Shown here piece by piece: positions 26,446 through 36,876 of a DNA stretch of 64,000 nt. Within the stretch, counting starts at the first letter, position 1, and each line of letters opens with the position of its first letter. The notes under the pieces are model-generated. The model was given only the letters and a program-made list of their open reading frames with translations, did no database searches and was not told where the DNA came from. The position numbers were made by a program, and so were the translations under genes. The stretch is from contig NZ_JBHMEZ010000032.1 in the NCBI RefSeq assembly GCF_042427615.1, positions 62,001 through 126,000 on the forward strand, written 5' to 3'. The stretch comes from Formosa undariae (GTDB lineage Bacteria; Bacteroidota; Bacteroidia; Flavobacteriales; Flavobacteriaceae).

Positions 26446-28035
26446 ATGAGTTTTAAAAGTGAAATAAACAGACGTCGTACCTTCGGAATTATATCGCATC
26501 CCGATGCCGGTAAAACAACATTAACTGAAAAATTACTTCTTTTTGGTGGTGCTATTCAAGAGGCTGGAGCCGTAAAAAGTAATAAAATAAAAAAAGGAGC
26601 GACAAGTGACTTTATGGAAATCGAGCGTCAGCGTGGGATTTCTGTTGCTACTTCTGTTTTGGCTTTTGAATATAATGGTATAAAAATTAATATTCTTGAT
26701 ACTCCTGGACACAAGGATTTTGCAGAAGATACCTTTAGAACACTTACTGCTGTAGATAGTGTTATCGTGGTAATTGATGTTGCAAAAGGGGTCGAGGAAC
26801 AAACTGAGAAATTGGTCGAAGTTTGTCGTATGCGGAACATTCCGATGATTGTTTTTATAAACAAAATGGATCGTGAAGGTAAAGATGCTTTCGACTTATT
26901 AGATGAAGTAGAACAAAAATTAGGCTTGAAAGTTGTCCCTCTTAGTTTTCCTATAGGGATGGGTTACGACTTTAAAGGGATTTACAATATTTGGGAAAAG
27001 AATGTAAATCTTTTTAGCGGTGATAGCAGAAAAGATATTGAAGAAACTATTGAAATTTCAGATTTATCTTCTCCAGAATTAGATAAAATAGTTGGAGAAA
27101 AAGCTGCTGCAACCTTAAGAGAAGAAATAGAACTTGTCGATGGAATTTATCCGAAATTCGATAAAAAAGAATATTTAGAAGGACAAATGCAACCTGTATT
27201 TTTCGGGTCTGCTTTAAATAATTTCGGAGTTCGCGAATTATTAGATTGCTTCGTAGATATCGCTCCAAAGCCAAGAGCGAAGCAAAGTGAAGAACGTTTG
27301 GTACAACCCGACGAAAATAAATTTACAGGATTTGTATTTAAGATTCATGCAAATATGGACCCAAACCATAGAAACCGTTTGGCTTTCGTAAAAATTGTTT
27401 CTGGAGAATTTAAGCGTAATGCGCCTTACTTGCATGTTAGGAGTAAGAAGAAAGTAAAATTCTCTAGTCCGAATGCCTTTTTTGCAGAAAAGAAAGAGAT
27501 TGTGGATATTTCGTTCCCCGGGGATATTGTAGGCTTACAAGATACTGGAAGTTTTAAAATTGGAGATACCTTTACAGAAGGTGAAATTCTTAATTATAAA
27601 GGTGTCCCAAGTTTCTCTCCGGAACATTTTAGATATATAAACAATGCAGATCCATTAAAGTCGAAACAACTTAATAAAGGTGTAGATCAGCTAATGGACG
27701 AAGGTGTTGCCCAATTATTTACACTAGAGCTTAACGGAAGAAAAGTTATTGGTACGGTTGGAGCATTACAATACGAAGTAATTCAGTACCGTTTAGAGCA
27801 TGAATATGGTGCTAAATGTACGTATGAGAACTTAAATGTTTTTAAAGCCTGTTGGGTAGAACCTAAAGATAAAAAGAGTGATGAGTTTAAAGAGTTTCTT
27901 CGTGTAAAACAACGCTTCTTAGCTAAAGACAAAAGAAACCAAATTGTATTTTTAGCCGACTCTCAGTTCTCACTTCAAATGACAGAACAAAAGTATCCAA
28001 ATATTAAATTCCATTTAACTTCAGAATTTAATTAA
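26446..28035 (+). CDS. prfC: peptide chain release factor 3
   Basis: The 529-residue translational GTPase recycles RF1/RF2 from the ribosome after termination. The P-loop SHPDAGKT is at 17-24, with an ERQRGISV switch I, DTPGHKDF (G3) and NKMD (G4). Length and the C-terminal domain are normal. It is monocistronic, with its own promoter box and a strong terminator. Confidence 0.95.
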   Translation: MSFKSEINRRRTFGIISHPDAGKTTLTEKLLLFGGAIQEAGAVKSNKIKKGATSDFMEIERQRGISVATSVLAFEYNGIKINILDTPGHKDFAEDTFRTLTAVDSVIVVIDVAKGVEEQTEKLVEVCRMRNIPMIVFINKMDREGKDAFDLLDEVEQKLGLKVVPLSFPIGMGYDFKGIYNIWEKNVNLFSGDSRKDIEETIEISDLSSPELDKIVGEKAAATLREEIELVDGIYPKFDKKEYLEGQMQPVFFGSALNNFGVRELLDCFVDIAPKPRAKQSEERLVQPDENKFTGFVFKIHANMDPNHRNRLAFVKIVSGEFKRNAPYLHVRSKKKVKFSSPNAFFAEKKEIVDISFPGDIVGLQDTGSFKIGDTFTEGEILNYKGVPSFSPEHFRYINNADPLKSKQLNKGVDQLMDEGVAQLFTLELNGRKVIGTVGALQYEVIQYRLEHEYGAKCTYENLNVFKACWVEPKDKKSDEFKEFLRVKQRFLAKDKRNQIVFLADSQFSLQMTEQKYPNIKFHLTSEFN

Positions 28036-28061
28036 TATAATAATCACATTTATACAAAATA

Positions 28062-28096
28062 AAAAAATCCCATTGATACAATCAATGGGATTTTTT
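28062..28096 (+). terminator. intrinsic terminator of prfC
   Basis: A 16-bp stem (28062-28077 and 28081-28096) with a 3-nt loop has A- and T-tracts at its base, 26 bp after the prfC stop. The symmetry suggests bidirectional use. Confidence 0.85.
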
Positions 28097-28109
28097 GTTA
28101 GTTATAAAT

Positions 28110-28154
28110 CTAAGCCTCTCCTGTATGGTCAAAATTTAATGGAATTGGTGGTTG
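28110..28154 (-). pseudogene. duplicated 3' end of the DUF3467 gene
   Basis: These 45 bp repeat 28216-28260 with a few mismatches. Read on the minus strand they encode QPPIPLNFDHTGEA and a stop, against QPPIPLNFGPTGEA and a stop in the intact gene. The frame is closed by a stop codon immediately upstream, so this is a remnant of a tandem duplication or of a lost paralogue. The reading frame at the C-terminus has been kept. Confidence 0.7.
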
Positions 28155-28215
28155 CTATGAAAAAACTATTCCGAGCAGCCTTAACTAACTCCTATTTATG
28201 CTTAATAAGAAACTA

Positions 28216-28533
28216 TTAGGCTTCTCCCGTAGGTCCAAAATTTAATGGAATTGGTGGTTGTTCGTAATCTTTAATTTCACCATGGGCATTTTCAAAACGG
28301 TTTACATTATCGGCCAATGCCTTTAACAAGCGTTTAGCATGCTGTGGTGTTAATATAATTCTAGATTTAACCTTGCTCTTAGGTGTACCTGGCATAATGC
28401 TTACAAAGTCTACCACAAACTCTGAAACAGAGTGGTTAATAATTGCAAGGTTGGAATAGATACCTTCAGCAATCTTTTCGTCTAATTCTATATTAATTTG
28501 TCCTTGTTTTTTGGGATCTTTTTCGTCTGCCAT
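28216..28533 (-). CDS. DUF3467 domain-containing protein
   Basis: I take the start at MADEKDPKK (28533), giving 105 residues; an upstream Met at 28566 would put the start inside a terminator hairpin and is unlikely. The protein fits DUF3467, a short family of unknown function widespread in Bacteroidota, with a conserved NIELDEKIAEGIYSNLAIIN segment and a proline-rich C-terminus. It follows rpoC on the same strand but lies behind two terminators. Its C-terminal tail is duplicated 106 bp downstream. Confidence 0.82.
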   Translation of the reverse strand: MADEKDPKKQGQINIELDEKIAEGIYSNLAIINHSVSEFVVDFVSIMPGTPKSKVKSRIILTPQHAKRLLKALADNVNRFENAHGEIKDYEQPPIPLNFGPTGEA

Positions 28534-28553
28534 ATTTATTATTTTTAATAAAA

Positions 28554-28585
28554 AAATCCCGCTCAATTAGATTGGGCAGGATTTT
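28554..28585 (-). terminator. intrinsic terminator between rpoC and DUF3467
   Basis: On the minus strand a 14-bp stem with one mismatch and one wobble is followed by seven Ts. It overlaps the longer start option of the DUF3467 gene. A further small perfect 6-bp hairpin lies at 28601-28616. Confidence 0.65.
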
Positions 28586-28616
28586 AAAATGTTTAAGAAA
28601 CCCAACCTGCGTTGGG

Positions 28617-28646
28617 ATAAAAATAGTCCCGATTACTCGAGACTAT
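28617..28646 (-). terminator. intrinsic terminator of rpoC
   Basis: A 10-bp stem (28637-28646 and 28623-28632, one G-U) with a 4-nt loop and a T-rich tail lies 6 bp after the rpoC stop. Together with the one at 28554-28585 it makes a tandem terminator. Confidence 0.75.
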
Positions 28647-28651
28647 ATTTA

Positions 28652-31600
28652 TTAGTTAAAATTTACTTCTTGTTTTTTAGCTAACATCATTTCGTCAAAC
28701 TCTTCTTTAGATCCTACGATAATGTGTTCGTATTTACGCATACCAGTACCAGCTGGAATTTTGTGTCCTACAATTACATTTTCTTTAAGACCTTCAAGAT
28801 AATCAATCTTACCAGCTACAGCTGCTTCGTTAAGAACCTTAGTAGTTTCCTGGAACGATGCTGCAGAGATAAATGATTTTGTTTGAAGTGATGCTCTTGT
28901 AATACCTTGTAAGATTGGCGTAGCCGTTGCTGGCTGTGCATCTCTAGCAGTTACAATTTCTTTATCTTCACGACGTAGTGATGAATTCTCGTCTCTTAAT
29001 TGGAAAGCAGAAATTAACTGTCCTTCTTTAAGGTTTTTAGAATCACCAGCACTTTCAACAATTTTCAATCCGAAAATTTTATCATTTTCTTCGATAAAGT
29101 CAGCTTTATGTGCTAATTGATCTTCTAAGAAGATAGTATCTCCAGAGTCGATAATTCTCACTTTACGCATCATTTGTCTTACAACAACTTCGAAGTGCTT
29201 ATCGTTAATTTTCACCCCTTGTAAACGGTATACTTCTTGAACTTCGTTCACTAAGTACTGTTGTACAGCTGAAGGGCCTTTAATATTTAATATATCGTTT
29301 GGTGTAATAGAACCATCAGAAAGTGGCATACCAGCTTTTACGAAATCATTCTCTTGTACTAAGATCTGATTAGATAATTTAACTAGGTATTTCTTAATAT
29401 CTCCTAATTTAGATTCTACGATAATCTCACGGTTACCACGCTTAATTTTACCAAAAGTTACAACTCCATCAATAGCACTTACAACTGCTGGATTAGAAGG
29501 GTTACGTGCTTCGAATAATTCGGTAACACGAGGTAAACCTCCTGTAATATCCCCTGCTTTTGCAGATTTACGAGGAATTTTCACTAAAATTTTACCAACT
29601 CCAATCTTTTCACCATCGTCAATCATTAAATGCGCTCCAACTGGTAAGTTGTAAGAACGTATTGGATTTCCTTTAGCGTCATCGACGTGAAGTGTTGGAA
29701 TTAATTTTTTGTTTCTAGATTCAGAAATTACTTTTTCTTGGAATCCTGTTTGCTCATCAATTTCAACTTGGTAAGTAATACCTTGTTCGATGTTTTCGTA
29801 ACGTACTTTACCAGCAAATTCCGAGATAATTACACCGTTATATGGATCCCACTGACAAACAACATCTCCTTTAGTTAATTCAGCACCATTATCAATAAAG
29901 ATAGTAGAACCGTAAGGTATGTTATTCGTACTTAAAGTGATTCCTGTTTTCTTATCGATAAGTTTTAATTCTGAAGTACGAGAAATAACAATATCAATTG
30001 CATTTCCTTCTCCATCGACACCTTTAACTGTTTTAAGGTCTTCGATTTCTGCAACTCCTTTAAACTTAACAATAAGTTTATTATCTTCTGAAATGTTACC
30101 TGCAATACCTCCAACGTGGAATGTACGAAGTGTTAACTGTGTTCCTGGTTCCCCAATAGATTGAGCGGCAACAACACCAACAGCTTCACCTAATTGAACC
30201 ATTTTATTGGTTGCAAGGTTACGACCGTAACATTTAGCACAGATACCTTTCTTAGCTTCACAAGTTAATGCAGAACGTACTTCTACACTATCTAATGGCG
30301 ATTGATTAATTTTAGCTGCAATAGCATCATCAATTAATTCACCTTCAGAAACTAATAATTCTTCTGTTAATGGATTGTAAACATCATATAAAGATACACG
30401 TCCAATTACGCGTTCTCCAAGAGATTCAACAATTTCATCATTTTTCTTTAATGCAGAAACATCTACACCTCTTAATGTTCCACAGTCTTCACTGTTAACA
30501 ATAACATCTTGAGATACATCTACCAAACGACGTGTTAAGTAACCTGCATCGGCAGTTTTAAGAGCCGTATCGGCAAGACCTTTACGCGCACCGTGAGTAG
30601 AGATAAAGTATTCTAAAATTGAAAGACCTTCCTTAAAGTTAGAAAGAATCGGGTTTTCAATAATTTCCCCTCCACCTGCATTCGATTTTTTCGGTTTCGC
30701 CATTAATCCACGCATACCTGTAAGCTGACGAATCTGTTCTTTAGATCCCCTTGCTCCAGAGTCAAGCATCATAAACACCGAGTTAAATCCTTGTTGATCT
30801 TCACGAATACGTTTCATTGACAATTCAGTCAATTCAGCATTTGTAGATGTCCAAATATCAATAACCTGGTTATAACGTTCGTTGTTGGTAATAAGTCCCA
30901 TGTTATAGTTACCCATAATACCATCGACAAGCGTATTTGCTTTATCAATCATACCTTGCTTCTCTGGTGGGATAATAATATCACCTAAACTAAATGATAG
31001 TCCACCTTGGAATGCAAACATGTAACCTAAAGTTTTAATCGCATCAAGGAAATCAGCTGTTTCAGGAACAGATGTTAACCTTAAGATATTACCAATAATA
31101 TCTCTTAACGATTTTTTAGTTAAAACTTCGTTGATATATCCAGCTGCATGAGGTACTTTATCGTTAAATAAAACACGCCCTACAGTAGTTTCTATAATTT
31201 GTAATACAATTTCTCCTGCTTCGTTAAAATCGTATGTTCTTACTTTAATACCTGCGTTTAAGTCTACACGTTTCTCATTAAAAGCAATTACTACTTCTTC
31301 TGGAGAATAAAATGTTAACCCTTCACCAATAACTTTAACATCTTCTGTAGAGGTACGTAATTTGGTCATATAATAAAGACCAAGTACCATATCCTGAGAA
31401 GGTACAGTTACTGGAGAACCATTTGCTGGATTCAAGATACTGTGAGACGCTAATAATAACATTTGCGCTTCAAGAATAGCTTCTGGTCCTAATGGTAAAT
31501 GCACAGCCATCTGGTCACCATCGAAATCGGCGTTAAAGGCAGTACACACTAATGGGTGTAATTGAATTGCCTTTCCTTCGATTAATTTTGGTTGGAAAGC

Positions 31601-32956
31601 TTGTATACCTAGACGGTGTAATGTAGGAGCACGGTTTAGTAATACTGGATGTCCTTTAAGCACATTTTCCAAGATATCCCAAACTACAGGCTCTTTTTTA
31701 TCTATAATTTTCTTTGCAGATTTTACAGTTTTTACAATACCTCTTTCAATTAATTTTCTAATTACGAAAGGTTTGTAAAGCTCGGCTGCCATGGTTTTTG
31801 GTAAACCACATTCAAATAATCTTAATTCCGGTCCAACAACAATTACAGAACGTGCAGAATAATCGACACGTTTCCCTAATAAGTTTTGACGGAAACGACC
31901 TTGCTTACCTTTTAATGAATCTGATAAAGATTTTAAAGGTCTGTTAGAATCTGTTTTTACCGCTGAAGCCTTACGTGTGTTATCGAATAACGAATCTACA
32001 GATTCCTGTAACATACGTTTTTCGTTACGTAAAATAACTTCCGGTGCTTTAATCTCAACAAGACGCTTTAAACGGTTGTTACGAATAATTACACGACGGT
32101 ATAAATCGTTTAAATCTGAAGTCGCAAAACGACCACCATCTAATGGCACTAACGGACGTAATTCTGGTGGAATTACAGGGATCACTTTCATGATCATCCA
32201 TTCTGGACGATTCTCTCTGTTTAAGTTAGATTCACGTAATGCTTCAACAACTTGTAAACGTTTTAACGCTTCCGTTTTACGTTGCTTAGATGTTTCTGTA
32301 TTCGCTTTATGACGTAATTGATAAGATAATTCATCTAAATCTATACGTGCTAAAAGATCGATTAAACACTCAGCACCCATTTTCGCTAGGAATTTATTTG
32401 GGTCTGTGTCATCTAAATATTGATTATCCTGAGGAAGAGATTCTAAAACATTTAAGTATTCTTCTTCAGTTAAGAAATCCATTTTTTGTAATGGTTCTCC
32501 TTCTTCATTTTTAGCATTACCAGGCTGAATTACTACATAACGTTCGTAGTAAATAATCATATCTAATTTCTTAGATGGTAATCCTAATAAATATCCTATT
32601 TTATTTGGTAAAGAACGGAAATACCAGATGTGAGCAACAGGAACAACAAGATTAATGTGTCCTACTCTATCACGACGTACTTTCTTTTCAGTTACTTCTA
32701 CACCACAACGGTCACATACTATACCTTTATAACGTATTCTTTTATATTTACCACAAGCACATTCGTAGTCTTTTACAGGACCAAAGATACGCTCACAGAA
32801 TAAACCATCTCTTTCAGGTTTATGAGTTCGATAATTGATAGTTTCTGGCTTAAGCACTTCACCTTTAGACGCTGCTAAAATAGACTCTGGTGATGCTAAA
32901 CCAATTGAGATTTTATTAAACCTCTTTATTGTATTATTATCTTGTTTTCTTGCCAT
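28652..32956 (-). CDS. rpoC: DNA-directed RNA polymerase subunit beta'
   Basis: The 1434-residue beta' subunit carries the active-site NADFDGDQMAVH motif that holds the catalytic magnesium, and the N-terminal zinc finger with CACGKYKRIRYKG and CDRCGVEV. Length matches flavobacterial RpoC. It is the last gene of the rpl-rpoBC block, separated from rpoB by a 71-bp gap holding a perfect hairpin, and ends at two terminators. Confidence 0.98.
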   Translation of the reverse strand: MARKQDNNTIKRFNKISIGLASPESILAASKGEVLKPETINYRTHKPERDGLFCERIFGPVKDYECACGKYKRIRYKGIVCDRCGVEVTEKKVRRDRVGHINLVVPVAHIWYFRSLPNKIGYLLGLPSKKLDMIIYYERYVVIQPGNAKNEEGEPLQKMDFLTEEEYLNVLESLPQDNQYLDDTDPNKFLAKMGAECLIDLLARIDLDELSYQLRHKANTETSKQRKTEALKRLQVVEALRESNLNRENRPEWMIMKVIPVIPPELRPLVPLDGGRFATSDLNDLYRRVIIRNNRLKRLVEIKAPEVILRNEKRMLQESVDSLFDNTRKASAVKTDSNRPLKSLSDSLKGKQGRFRQNLLGKRVDYSARSVIVVGPELRLFECGLPKTMAAELYKPFVIRKLIERGIVKTVKSAKKIIDKKEPVVWDILENVLKGHPVLLNRAPTLHRLGIQAFQPKLIEGKAIQLHPLVCTAFNADFDGDQMAVHLPLGPEAILEAQMLLLASHSILNPANGSPVTVPSQDMVLGLYYMTKLRTSTEDVKVIGEGLTFYSPEEVVIAFNEKRVDLNAGIKVRTYDFNEAGEIVLQIIETTVGRVLFNDKVPHAAGYINEVLTKKSLRDIIGNILRLTSVPETADFLDAIKTLGYMFAFQGGLSFSLGDIIIPPEKQGMIDKANTLVDGIMGNYNMGLITNNERYNQVIDIWTSTNAELTELSMKRIREDQQGFNSVFMMLDSGARGSKEQIRQLTGMRGLMAKPKKSNAGGGEIIENPILSNFKEGLSILEYFISTHGARKGLADTALKTADAGYLTRRLVDVSQDVIVNSEDCGTLRGVDVSALKKNDEIVESLGERVIGRVSLYDVYNPLTEELLVSEGELIDDAIAAKINQSPLDSVEVRSALTCEAKKGICAKCYGRNLATNKMVQLGEAVGVVAAQSIGEPGTQLTLRTFHVGGIAGNISEDNKLIVKFKGVAEIEDLKTVKGVDGEGNAIDIVISRTSELKLIDKKTGITLSTNNIPYGSTIFIDNGAELTKGDVVCQWDPYNGVIISEFAGKVRYENIEQGITYQVEIDEQTGFQEKVISESRNKKLIPTLHVDDAKGNPIRSYNLPVGAHLMIDDGEKIGVGKILVKIPRKSAKAGDITGGLPRVTELFEARNPSNPAVVSAIDGVVTFGKIKRGNREIIVESKLGDIKKYLVKLSNQILVQENDFVKAGMPLSDGSITPNDILNIKGPSAVQQYLVNEVQEVYRLQGVKINDKHFEVVVRQMMRKVRIIDSGDTIFLEDQLAHKADFIEENDKIFGLKIVESAGDSKNLKEGQLISAFQLRDENSSLRREDKEIVTARDAQPATATPILQGITRASLQTKSFISAASFQETTKVLNEAAVAGKIDYLEGLKENVIVGHKIPAGTGMRKYEHIIVGSKEEFDEMMLAKKQEVNFN

Positions 32957-32990
32957 AATATATGGTGATATCGAATTATTTGTAAACTTA

Positions 32991-33021
32991 GTCCATCAGG
33001 TTTAAAATAAACCTGATGGAC
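32991..33021 (-). other. perfect intercistronic hairpin between rpoB and rpoC
   Basis: Arms of 14 bp (32991-33004 and 33008-33021) pair without mismatch across a 3-nt loop. On the minus strand what follows is not T-rich, so it is not a classic intrinsic terminator. RNase III processing or mRNA stability is possible. Confidence 0.6.
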
Positions 33022-33027
33022 AATATA

Positions 33028-36000
33028 TTATTCCTCTAATCTAATGTCTAATCCTAAACCTTTCAATTCGTGCATAAGTACGTTGAAAGATTCTGGTAAT
33101 CCAGGTTCTGGCATTTGCTCTCCTTTTACGATTGCCTCGTAAGTCTTAGCTCTACCAATTACATCATCAGATTTAACTGTCAATATTTCTCTTAGAATAG
33201 CTGAAGCACCATATGCTTCCAGTGCCCATACTTCCATCTCTCCAAAACGCTGACCTCCAAATTGTGCTTTACCACCTAATGGTTGTTGTGTAATTAAAGA
33301 GTATGGTCCGATAGAACGTGCGTGCATCTTATCGTCAATCATATGACCTAACTTAATCATATAAATAACTCCAACGGTTGCTTTTTGATCAAAACGTTGA
33401 CCCGTTCCACCATCGTATAAGTACGTATGTCCAAATTCAGGAACTCCGGCTTTCTTTGTTAATTCAGTAATTTGTTCAATAGTTGCTCCATCAAAAATTG
33501 GTGTTGCATACTTTTGACCTAATTTCTGACCTGCCCAACCAAGAACAGTTTCATAAATTTGTCCGATGTTCATACGAGATGGTACCCCAAGTGGATTCAA
33601 TACGATATCTACAGGTGTTCCGTCTTCTAAGAAAGGCATATCTTCTTGACGAACGATACGAGCAACAATACCTTTGTTACCGTGACGTCCTGCCATTTTA
33701 TCCCCTACTTTTAGTTTACGTTTTTTAGCGATGTAAACTTTAGCCAATTTAATAATACCAGCTGGTAATTCGTCTCCTACAGAAATAGTAAACTTCTCAC
33801 GTCTTAATGAACCTTGTAAGTCGTTTTCTTTAATCTTGTAGTTGTGAATTAAATCTGCAACTAATTTATTGGTATGGTCGTCTGTTGTCCACACACCAGA
33901 TGTTAAGTGTGTATAATCTTCAACAGAGTTTAACATTTTAAGTGTATATTTTTTACCTTTTGGTAAAACTTCTTCACCTAAATCGTTAAAGATACCTTGA
34001 GCTGTTTTACCACCTACTAAAGCAAATAATTTATCGATTAATACCGTTTTAAGTTCTTCGAACTTCGTGTAATAAACCGCTTCTAATTGCGAAATATCTT
34101 CTTTATCTTTAGCTCTCTTACGTTTATCTTTAACCGCACGAGCAAATAATTTTTTACCAATTACTACACCATTTAATGATGGAGAAGCTTTTAATGATGC
34201 ATCTTTAACATCACCGGCTTTATCACCAAAAATAGCACGTAATAATTTTTCTTCAGGTGTTGGATCAGATTCACCTTTTGGAGTAATTTTCCCAATAAGA
34301 ATATCACCAGGCTTCACTTCTGCTCCAATACGGATCATTCCGTTTTCATCAAGATCTTTAGTAGCTTCTTCAGAAACGTTAGGGATATCGTTAGTTAACT
34401 CTTCGTTACCTAATTTAGTATCACGAACATCTAAAGAATACTCATCGATATGAATCGATGTAAAGATATCTTCACGAACCACTTTTTCAGAAATCACAAT
34501 TGCATCCTCAAAGTTATACCCTTTCCAAGGCATAAAGGCTACTTTCATGTTTCTACCTAAAGCTAATTCACCTTTTTCAGTTGCATAACCTTGACAAAGT
34601 ACTTGACCTTGTTCAACTCTATCTCCTTTGCTTACAATAGGCTTTAAGTTGATAGATGTTCCTTGGTTTGTTTTTCTAAACTTAACTAAAGGATATGTTT
34701 TAGTTTCAGCATCAAAACTTACAGCTGCTTCATCTTCAGTACGATCGTAACGAATAGTAATTTCGTTAGCATCTACATACTCTACAGTACCTTCACGCTC
34801 TGCGTTTATTAATACACGAGAATCTTTAGCAACTTGACGTTCTAAACCTGTTCCTACAATTGGAGAATCCACTCTTAATAAAGGTACAGCCTGACGCATC
34901 ATGTTAGATCCCATCAATGCACGGTTGGCATCATCATGTTCTAAGAACGGAATTAATGAAGCCGAGATAGACGAAATTTGGTTTGGTGCAACATCTGTAA
35001 AATGAAGTGCTGTTGGTTCGATAACAGGGAAATCACCTTCCATTCGGGCAATTACCTTATCATGAAGAATTTTACCAGCTTCATCAATTTTCACAGTTGC
35101 CTGTGCAATTAATTTTTCTTCTTCCTCTTCTGCACTTAAGTATATTGGAGGATTAATAATATCTACTACACCATCTGTAACAGGTCTATAAGGTGTTTCG
35201 ATGAATCCCATTGAATTCACTTTTGCATATACAGAAAGTGAAGATATTAATCCAATGTTTGGACCTTCAGGAGTTTCAATCGGACATAAACGACCATAAT
35301 GTGTATAGTGAACATCACGTACTTCGAAACCTGCTCTTTCTCTAGATAAACCACCTGGTCCTAATGCTGAAAGACGACGCTTGTGCGTAATCTCTGCAAG
35401 AGGATTCGTTTGATCCATAAATTGAGATAACTGGTTCGTACCAAAGAATGAATTAATTACTGAAGATAAGGTCTTCGCATTAATTAAATCTATTGGAGTA
35501 AATACTTCGTTATCACGTACATTCATACGCTCACGAATAGTACGTGCCATACGTGCTAAACCAACACCAAACTGAGAAGATAATTGTTCACCTACTGTAC
35601 GAACACGACGGTTAGATAAGTGGTCAATATCATCAATCTCTGCTTTAGAGTTAATAAGCTCGATTAAATATTTTATAATAGTTATGATATCTTCTTTGGT
35701 AAGCACTTGCTTATCCATACCGATATCCAACTGTAATTTTTTGTTCATTCTGTAACGTCCAACTTCCCCTAAAGAGTAACGTTGGTCCGAGAAGAATAAT
35801 TTGTCAATAATACCTCTTGCTGTCTCCTCATCTGGCGGCTCAGCATTACGTAATTGACGGTAAATATGCTCAACAGCTTCTTTTTCAGAGTTTGTTGGAT
35901 CTTTTTGAAGCGTGTTATGGATAATTGCATAATCTCCTTGTTGAGCGCTTTCTTTATGTAAAAGGACAGTCTTTACATTCGCTTCAAGAATTTCTTCAAT

Positions 36001-36843
36001 ATTATCTTTATCTAAAACTGTATCACGATCTAATACAATTTCGTTACGTTCAATAGAAACTACTTCACCAGTATCTTCATCTACGAAATCTTCATGCCAT
36101 GTGTTAAGTACACGTGCAGCTAACTTACGACCTTGGTATTTTTTTAAACCAGATTTAGATACTTTAACTTCTTCAGCAAGATCGAAGATTTCAAGAATAT
36201 CTTTATCACGTTCAAAACCAATAGCTCTGAATAAAGTTGTTACAGGTAACTTTTTCTTACGATCGATATAGGCATACATTACACTATTAATGTCTGTTGC
36301 GAATTCAATCCAAGAACCTTTAAATGGAATAACTCTAGCTGAATATAACTTAGTACCATTCGCGTGGAAGGATTGACCAAAAAATACCCCTGGAGAACGG
36401 TGTAATTGAGAAACCACAACACGTTCTGCACCGTTAATACAGAAAGTACCACTCGGTGTCATATAAGGTATAGTACCTAAGTACACATCTTGAACAATAG
36501 TCTCGAAATCCTCGTGTTCAGGGTCTGTACAATACAGTTTTAACCTTGCTTTAAGTGGAACACTGTAAGTTAATCCTCTTTCAATACATTCTTCTAAAGA
36601 ATATCTAGGTGGATCAACGAAGTAATCTAAAAATTCTAAAACAAATTGATTACGAGTGTCGGTTATTGGGAAATTCTCCATGAAGGTGTTATATAAACCT
36701 TCATTACCTCTTTCTTCAGATTTGGTCTCTAGTTGGAAAAAATCCTGAAAGGATTTAATCTGAATATCCAAGAAATCTGGATAATCTGTTCTATTAATAA
36801 TAGACGAGAAATTTAATCTTTCAGCTTGTGTTTCTAACATCAA
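33028..36843 (-). CDS. rpoB: DNA-directed RNA polymerase subunit beta
   Basis: The 1271-residue beta subunit contains the rifampicin-pocket segment FFGTNQLSQFMDQ followed by HKRRLSALGPGGL, and GRHGNKGIVAR of the catalytic region. No change that would obviously give rifampicin resistance stands out. Two Met codons begin the frame and either may be used. It is preceded by a 121-bp leader containing an attenuator-like hairpin and followed by a perfect hairpin before rpoC. Confidence 0.98.
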   Translation of the reverse strand: MMLETQAERLNFSSIINRTDYPDFLDIQIKSFQDFFQLETKSEERGNEGLYNTFMENFPITDTRNQFVLEFLDYFVDPPRYSLEECIERGLTYSVPLKARLKLYCTDPEHEDFETIVQDVYLGTIPYMTPSGTFCINGAERVVVSQLHRSPGVFFGQSFHANGTKLYSARVIPFKGSWIEFATDINSVMYAYIDRKKKLPVTTLFRAIGFERDKDILEIFDLAEEVKVSKSGLKKYQGRKLAARVLNTWHEDFVDEDTGEVVSIERNEIVLDRDTVLDKDNIEEILEANVKTVLLHKESAQQGDYAIIHNTLQKDPTNSEKEAVEHIYRQLRNAEPPDEETARGIIDKLFFSDQRYSLGEVGRYRMNKKLQLDIGMDKQVLTKEDIITIIKYLIELINSKAEIDDIDHLSNRRVRTVGEQLSSQFGVGLARMARTIRERMNVRDNEVFTPIDLINAKTLSSVINSFFGTNQLSQFMDQTNPLAEITHKRRLSALGPGGLSRERAGFEVRDVHYTHYGRLCPIETPEGPNIGLISSLSVYAKVNSMGFIETPYRPVTDGVVDIINPPIYLSAEEEEEKLIAQATVKIDEAGKILHDKVIARMEGDFPVIEPTALHFTDVAPNQISSISASLIPFLEHDDANRALMGSNMMRQAVPLLRVDSPIVGTGLERQVAKDSRVLINAEREGTVEYVDANEITIRYDRTEDEAAVSFDAETKTYPLVKFRKTNQGTSINLKPIVSKGDRVEQGQVLCQGYATEKGELALGRNMKVAFMPWKGYNFEDAIVISEKVVREDIFTSIHIDEYSLDVRDTKLGNEELTNDIPNVSEEATKDLDENGMIRIGAEVKPGDILIGKITPKGESDPTPEEKLLRAIFGDKAGDVKDASLKASPSLNGVVIGKKLFARAVKDKRKRAKDKEDISQLEAVYYTKFEELKTVLIDKLFALVGGKTAQGIFNDLGEEVLPKGKKYTLKMLNSVEDYTHLTSGVWTTDDHTNKLVADLIHNYKIKENDLQGSLRREKFTISVGDELPAGIIKLAKVYIAKKRKLKVGDKMAGRHGNKGIVARIVRQEDMPFLEDGTPVDIVLNPLGVPSRMNIGQIYETVLGWAGQKLGQKYATPIFDGATIEQITELTKKAGVPEFGHTYLYDGGTGQRFDQKATVGVIYMIKLGHMIDDKMHARSIGPYSLITQQPLGGKAQFGGQRFGEMEVWALEAYGASAILREILTVKSDDVIGRAKTYEAIVKGEQMPEPGLPESFNVLMHELKGLGLDIRLEE

Positions 36844-36876
36844 TGGACGAAATTTTGATTAAAAATAATATTGGTG

